From: a bacterium
GTDB lineage: Bacteria; Calditrichota; Calditrichia; RBG-13-44-9; J042
Direction of reading: 5' to 3'
NCBI GenBank assembly: GCA_015494485.1
Contig: WGBF01000496.1
Span: 1 to 10,648 of the forward strand
Length of the DNA stretch: 10,648 nucleotides
Below the pieces are notes generated by a model that did not search any database, was not told the origin of the DNA, and saw only the letters and a program-made list of their open reading frames with translations. A program made the translations under genes and the position numbers. The number at the start of each line of letters is the position of its first letter. Positions within the stretch are counted from its first letter, which is position 1. Positions 7,185 to 10,648 of the stretch are shown piece by piece.

Positions 7185-7835
7185 TTATTTAAACAAATAA
7201 ATTGCTTTCAAGTAGGGAATGGCTATCAAATCGCCAAAGTCTTCCTGAAACGGCCGGGCGCCGGCGATATCAAAACTGATGCGGCTTCCTTGAAAACGAA
7301 ACCCGAAGCCAATTAACCCACTAAAATCGCTTTCTTCCAGGAGGGATTTGGTATTCATATATTCCGCCAGAATTTTCACATGCTTGGTAAGCCCCACAAC
7401 ACCGCCAGCCGAAAAAAGAATTTCGTAATCGTTGTAATCGGTTATTGCACCAATATTAATGGTTAAATTGGTCTGATAATTCCCCAGGGTAATGGCATTC
7501 CCCAATGCGCCAAACTTACTTTCAAAGTTGTGAGAATACCACACCGCCCCGGATATTAACGGGGTTTGCAGATAATTCTGTTTAATCCCCAGGCTGAAAA
7601 ATTTTTCGAATCCTTTGGCAATTGGAAAGAGAATAAATGCCCCGATATGTGTTCGGGAGGTGATTGCATAGGTGTAATTGAGGAAAAACAACTGGTAATC
7701 CGCAACATAGGAATTGCCTTTGGGCATGGTAAACGCCGTCGGTGAAACCAATAATTCGTGGTCACCGGGACGATATTCCCCCTGCGCCATCAGGATTGCA
7801 GGTAACAGAAATAGAATGAATAAAACCCGTTTCAT
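7185..7835 (-). CDS. Exported protein of unknown function, probable outer-membrane beta-barrel
   Basis: I do not recognise a named family. The 216-residue product begins MKR followed by a hydrophobic stretch (4-16) and a likely signal-peptidase site near MAQ (16-18), so it should leave the cytoplasm. The mature part has many alternating polar/hydrophobic, aromatic- and glycine-rich stretches (around 62-72, 96-106, 123-133, 139-149, 172-182, 184-194) and ends in a short aromatic strand (IYLFK). This fits a small outer-membrane barrel with a near-terminal Phe. There are no cysteines, so it is not a lipoprotein or a redox protein. Two adjacent ATGs lie at 7838 and 7835; the second has a 5-base spacer from GGGG (7841-7844) and is preferred. 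The open frame reaches 7886, but that would bury the signal peptide. Same strand as hdrC, with 146 bases and a hairpin between them. Confidence 0.7.
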   Translation of the reverse strand: MKRVLFILFLLPAILMAQGEYRPGDHELLVSPTAFTMPKGNSYVADYQLFFLNYTYAITSRTHIGAFILFPIAKGFEKFFSLGIKQNYLQTPLISGAVWYSHNFESKFGALGNAITLGNYQTNLTINIGAITDYNDYEILFSAGGVVGLTKHVKILAEYMNTKSLLEESDFSGLIGFGFRFQGSRISFDIAGARPFQEDFGDLIAIPYLKAIYLFK

Positions 7836-7863
7836 CATCGCCCCGTTTTTTTTCTTTACATTT

Positions 7864-7869
7864 AATATA
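7864..7869 (-). promoter_or_regulatory. Possible extended -10 promoter of the barrel gene
   Basis: The minus strand reads TGG-TATATT, matching an extended -10 (TGn-TATAAT) with one mismatch. It lies about 26 bases upstream of the chosen start, in AT-rich DNA. No good -35 is present at the normal spacing, which is tolerable for an extended -10 site. The call is by eye only. Confidence 0.35.
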
Positions 7870-8059
7870 CCACGTATTTGTTCCAAAGTTCACAAGTAAA
7901 TTATAAAAAAGAATGAATCTTTTGCAAGAGGGAATAAAACTTTTTAGCAAAAAATATTTCACAGTTTAAAATTTCACTTTTACCCAGACGCCTGCTGTAG
8001 ACGCACAATTTTTCAACGCGCACCCCAATGTAGAAAACCGCTTTATTTTCATAAACCGG

Positions 8060-8089
8060 TTGCACCGCTTTTTACCTTCTGGTTATCTT
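8060..8089 (+). promoter_or_regulatory. Possible promoter of the acyl-CoA mutase gene
   Basis: TTGCAC (8060-8065) and TATCTT (8084-8089) are separated by 18 bases. They match the sigma70 consensus at 3 of 6 and 4 of 6 positions. A start of transcription near 8096 would leave a leader of about 30 bases. Weak but correctly placed. Confidence 0.3.
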
Positions 8090-8115
8090 TTACTTACCGG
8101 TAAAAGGCAAAATGC

Positions 8116-8121
8116 AGGGAG
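8116..8121 (+). promoter_or_regulatory. Ribosome binding site favouring the mutase start at 8127
   Basis: AGGGAG stands five bases before the ATG at 8127. The earlier in-frame ATG at 8112 has only AAAAGG at a four-base spacing. The later start is preferred but not certain. Confidence 0.55.
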
Positions 8122-8126
8122 AAATC

Positions 8127-9791
8127 ATGCTAAATCAATTAGATGAAATCCGTAAGGCCAAGGAAGAATGGCTTAAAAAGAAAGAACAATATTCACGGGA
8201 CTTACCCTTTAAATACGTAACAGCTTCATCCGAACCGGTGGAATTGCTGGCCACCCCGGCCGAATTGCCGGATTTTGATTACATGCGGGATCTTAATTTC
8301 CCCGGTGAATTTCCCTACACCCGCGGCATTCATTACAACATGTACCGGGGAAAACTGTGGACTATGCGGCAGTTTGCCGGATTTGGTACCCCCGAAGACA
8401 CCAACAAGCGCTTCAAATACCTCCTGGAAAACGGTCAGACCGGGCTTTCCGTGGCATTTGACCTCCCCACCCTGATGGGGCGCGATCCCGACGACCCCTT
8501 GAGCGAAGGCGAAGTTGGCAAGTGCGGTGTTTCCATTGCTTCCCTGCGGGACATGGAAACCCTTTTTGAAGGCATTCCGCTGGATGAAGTCAGCACCTCC
8601 ATGACCATCAATGCCCCGGCAGCGATGTTGCTGGCCTTTTATCTGGCCGTTGCCGAAAAGCGCGGAATCCCCTTTAGCAAACTGCGGGGCACTATTCAAA
8701 ACGACATCTTAAAAGAATACATTGCCCAGAAAGAATGGGTGTACCCGCCGGAGCCTTCCATTCGCATTATCGTGGACATGATTGAATATTGTACCGACCA
8801 CGTACCGCAATGGAATACCATCAGCATTAGCGGCTATCATATTCGGGAGGCGGGGTCCACCGCAGTACAGGAACTGGCATTTACCTTAGCCGATGGGTTC
8901 ACCTACATTGAAGCGGCACTGGAACGGGGCCTGGATATTGACCGGTTTGCGCCGCGCTTGAGTTTCTTCTTCAATTCTCATAATGATTTCTTTGAAGAAA
9001 TTGCCAAATTCCGGGCTGCCCGGCGCATTTACGCCAAACGCATGCGGTACAAATACGGCGCCAAAGACCCCCGAAGCTGGAAATTGCGGTTCCATACCCA
9101 AACTGCGGGGTGTACCTTAACCGCCCAGCAGCCGGAAAACAACATTGTGCGGGTTGCATATCAGGCACTGGCCGCAGTACTGGGCGGCACGCAATCCCTG
9201 CACACCAACTCCATGGACGAAACGCTGGCACTACCCTCCGAAAAAGCCGTAAAAATTGCGCTGCGGACACAGCAAATTCTGGCCTACGAAACCGGCGTAC
9301 CCTATACCATCGACCCCCTGGGTGGCAGTTACTACGTGGAACAACTCACCAACAAAATGGAAGAACAGGCAGAAGAATACTTCCGAAAAATCGAACAACT
9401 GGGCGGGGTAGTGGCTGGCATTCAAATGGGGTATTTCCAGAATGAAATTGCCAAAGCAGCCTACCAGTACCAGCAGGAAATTGACCGCAAGGAACGCATC
9501 ATTGTGGGCGTGAATGAATTTGTGGATAAAGATGAGAAGATCGAAATCCCCATTCTGCTAATTCCGGAAGAAGTGGAAAAAGTGCAAATTCAACGGGTAA
9601 AGGAACTGCGGGAAACCCGCAACAATGCGGAAGTACAACGCACCTTGGGCGAATTGAAAAAAGCAGCAGAAGAAAACCGCAACCTCATGCCGTATTTGAT
9701 TGAATGCGCCAAAGCCTACTGTACGCTTGGGGAAATGGTCAATACCTTAAAGGAAGTGTTCGGGGAATACGAAGAACCGGTTGAATTTTAA
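8127..9791 (+). CDS. Acyl-CoA mutase large subunit, methylmalonyl-CoA mutase family (B12-dependent, catalytic TIM-barrel only)
   Basis: Protein of 554 residues containing only the substrate-binding barrel of adenosylcobalamin-dependent acyl-CoA mutases; such genes are often labelled mcmA or mutB. Visible hallmarks are YTRGIHY (64-70), LWTMRQFAGFG (77-87), GLSVAFDLPT (106-115), GTIQNDILKEY (188-198), PSIRII with Arg213, SISGYH with His238, FAPRLSFFF and SLHTNS. The C-terminal cobalamin-binding domain with DxHxxG is absent, so a separate small subunit must exist elsewhere; no such gene follows here. By recalled alignment with the Propionibacterium enzyme, Tyr89 corresponds to Phe83, Arg207 to Arg213 and His244 to His238. 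Phe at the first site resembles isobutyryl-CoA mutase, while Arg at the second resembles methylmalonyl-CoA mutase, so the substrate is uncertain. The enzyme probably works in propionate or branched-chain acyl-CoA carbon flow. Single gene, divergent from the barrel gene and convergent with the racemase. Confidence 0.92.
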   Translation: MLNQLDEIRKAKEEWLKKKEQYSRDLPFKYVTASSEPVELLATPAELPDFDYMRDLNFPGEFPYTRGIHYNMYRGKLWTMRQFAGFGTPEDTNKRFKYLLENGQTGLSVAFDLPTLMGRDPDDPLSEGEVGKCGVSIASLRDMETLFEGIPLDEVSTSMTINAPAAMLLAFYLAVAEKRGIPFSKLRGTIQNDILKEYIAQKEWVYPPEPSIRIIVDMIEYCTDHVPQWNTISISGYHIREAGSTAVQELAFTLADGFTYIEAALERGLDIDRFAPRLSFFFNSHNDFFEEIAKFRAARRIYAKRMRYKYGAKDPRSWKLRFHTQTAGCTLTAQQPENNIVRVAYQALAAVLGGTQSLHTNSMDETLALPSEKAVKIALRTQQILAYETGVPYTIDPLGGSYYVEQLTNKMEEQAEEYFRKIEQLGGVVAGIQMGYFQNEIAKAAYQYQQEIDRKERIIVGVNEFVDKDEKIEIPILLIPEEVEKVQIQRVKELRETRNNAEVQRTLGELKKAAEENRNLMPYLIECAKAYCTLGEMVNTLKEVFGEYEEPVEF

Positions 9792-9808
9792 TCCCCCACA
9801 TTTGGGGA
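9792..9808. terminator. Possible terminator between the convergent mutase and racemase genes
   Basis: TCCCC (9792-9796) pairs with GGGGA (9804-9808) around a 7-base loop, immediately after the mutase stop codon. A second small palindrome, CCGTTAAAACGG (9834-9845), lies nearer the racemase stop. Neither has a clear U-tract, so this is a weak call based mainly on position between converging genes. Confidence 0.3.
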
Positions 9809-9856
9809 AATTGCGCGAAATGCGGCCAATGTGCCGTTAAAACGGGTAACAGGGGA

Positions 9857-10552
9857 TCAGGGAGAAAGTGCGCGGCTCACCACCTCTGTTGCCAGTACCT
9901 CCAGAGGTTTAATAACCGGAAGACCGGCCGCCGTTTCTCCCAGTGCCAGTTCAATTTCGGTACACCCGGCAATAACCGCAGCCGGCTGTTCACCGCGAAA
10001 TTTTTGAATAATTAACTCCAGTTGCTTTTCATGCGCCGGTAACGGACCCCGTTGTTTTACCCCTTCCGGGCCGTAAATAATGTTCATAATATTCTGTTGG
10101 GTATCCTCATCGGGCAAAATAAGCTGATCAGCGGGCAAATATCGCGGGTACAAACCACTGCGAACGGTGCCGGTGGTTGCCAGCAACAACACCCTACCAG
10201 CGGCAACCTCACTTACGGTTTTCGCCACCAATTCAATCATATTCAGCACGGGAATCTGCACCACAACCTGTATGTCCTCCCAGAAGAAATGCGCCGTATT
10301 GCAGGGAATGGCAATCAGGGCCGCGCCCCAGCGCTCCAATAGCTGCGCGGATTCCTGCAGCATCGGTACCGGAGAAGAGCCTTTCCCTAAAATAAACGCC
10401 GTTCGGTCCGGTATCTGAGGACGGTTGTCAATTAAAATGCGGAGATGGTCTTGTTCCCGTTCCGCGGGAGTTTTATCCACAATATGTTCAAACAGGCGAA
10501 TGGTGGAATGCGGCCCCATGCCCCCTAAAATGCCAACCATTTTATGCTTCAT
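9857..10552 (-). CDS. Asp/Glu-family amino-acid racemase (aspartate racemase-like)
   Basis: Cofactor-independent racemase of 231 residues. It would interconvert L- and D-forms of an amino acid, most likely aspartate or glutamate, by a two-cysteine mechanism. Seen: an N-terminal GILGGMGP (7-14), the PDRT motif (Arg50), the first catalytic cysteine in IPCNTAH (Cys84), Lys166 in a GVKQRG segment like the family's substrate-binding lysine, and the second cysteine in AGCTEIEL (Cys197). Length is typical. One oddity is Lys215 in VIKPLEVLA, where family members usually have an acidic or small residue. The ATG at 10552 overlaps the stop of the upstream gene (ATGA) and has GGGG and GGAGG upstream, so the two are co-translated. 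D-Asp or D-Glu production for the cell wall is possible; the exact substrate is not shown by the sequence. Confidence 0.88.
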   Translation of the reverse strand: MKHKMVGILGGMGPHSTIRLFEHIVDKTPAEREQDHLRILIDNRPQIPDRTAFILGKGSSPVPMLQESAQLLERWGAALIAIPCNTAHFFWEDIQVVVQIPVLNMIELVAKTVSEVAAGRVLLLATTGTVRSGLYPRYLPADQLILPDEDTQQNIMNIIYGPEGVKQRGPLPAHEKQLELIIQKFRGEQPAAVIAGCTEIELALGETAAGLPVIKPLEVLATEVVSRALSP

Positions 10553-10648
10553 TGTCCCCGGTCCTCCTTCTGCCGTAAACGCAAGGCGCCGTATTTTTTC
10601 AAAATGGCTTTCACCTGTTCTTTCGGAAGCGCTTCCACGGTTCCACGA
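10549..10648 (-). CDS. C-terminal end of an unidentified gene, partial
   Basis: Only the last 32 codons and a TGA stop are in the window. The end is lysine/arginine-rich and probably helical (EALPKEQVKAILKKYG, then ALRLRQKEDRGQ). The frame is open to the window edge, and its TGA overlaps the racemase ATG by four bases, the usual sign of a real upstream operon partner. The tail carries no recognisable motif, so I assign no function. Confidence 0.55.
   Translation of the reverse strand, partial: RGTVEALPKEQVKAILKKYGALRLRQKEDRGQ

Larger units (their letters stand above)
7839..8126. other. Divergent intergenic region, barrel gene / acyl-CoA mutase
   Basis: About 290 AT-rich bases with no plausible gene. 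The left part holds the likely barrel promoter, and the right part the likely mutase promoter and two ACCGGT palindromes. A hexamer AGACGC is repeated at 7986-7991 and 7999-8004 (13-base period). The middle (about 7890-7980) is very AT-rich, and I see no specific site in it. Confidence 0.45.

Noticed and set aside
7836..7886. Longer barrel-protein start at 7886
   Set aside because: It would place 17 polar residues before a clear signal peptide, and it runs upstream into the likely promoter region.
7122..8004. Heptamer TAGACGC shared by the hdr leader (7122-7128) and the mutase promoter region (7998-8004)
   Set aside because: A single 7-base match is expected fairly often by chance, and no symmetry or repeat supports a common operator.
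8112..8126. Mutase start at 8112
   Set aside because: The better-spaced AGGGAG lies inside this segment, before the ATG at 8127. Not fully excluded.
1..10648. CRISPR arrays, insertion sequences, prophage or attachment sites
   Set aside because: No regularly spaced repeats, transposase or integrase reading frames, or long terminal inverted repeats were seen by eye.

Overview
The window looks like chromosomal DNA from a Gram-negative bacterium of roughly even base composition. Its genes have Shine-Dalgarno sites, one protein has a signal peptide and the look of an outer-membrane barrel, and the hdr/mvh genes are densely packed. The lineage cannot be fixed from the sequence. An anaerobe or thermophile of the FCB/Calditrichota/KSB1 kind would fit, but that is only a guess. 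I see no insertion sequence, integrase, CRISPR array, tRNA or rRNA.

The left two-thirds (1-7038) is one minus-strand operon, read right to left as hdrC, hdrB, hdrA, mvhD, mvhG, mvhA and then, after a 180-base gap, a hydrogenase maturation protease cut by the window edge. The first six genes overlap by 1-4 bases or lie 10-25 bases apart. Together they encode a full heterodisulfide reductase / group 3c [NiFe]-hydrogenase complex (MvhADG-HdrABC). In methanogens this complex oxidises H2 and bifurcates the electrons to ferredoxin and to the CoM-S-S-CoB heterodisulfide. Every cofactor motif I looked for is present: the four nickel-ligand cysteines, the small-subunit FeS cysteines, the MvhD cysteines, the HdrA flavin site and its ferredoxin motifs, both HdrC clusters, and both CCG modules of HdrB. 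The disulfide acceptor in this organism is unknown. The large subunit keeps a cleavable C-terminal tail after DPCxxCxxH, which explains the protease gene at the end of the operon.

From 7185 to 7835, also on the minus strand, lies a small exported protein, probably an outer-membrane beta-barrel of unknown function. An AT-rich divergent intergenic region (7839-8126) separates it from a plus-strand gene (8127-9791) for the large, barrel-only subunit of a coenzyme-B12-dependent acyl-CoA mutase of the methylmalonyl-CoA mutase family. Its separate B12-binding subunit is not in the window. From memory of the family, the residue that sets substrate range (Tyr89 in the Propionibacterium enzyme) is Phe here, so the substrate is uncertain.

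The right end holds, on the minus strand, an Asp/Glu-type amino-acid racemase (9857-10552). It is translationally coupled by an ATGA overlap to the tail of an unidentified gene that runs off the window. The sequence does not link these right-hand genes functionally to the hydrogenase operon.
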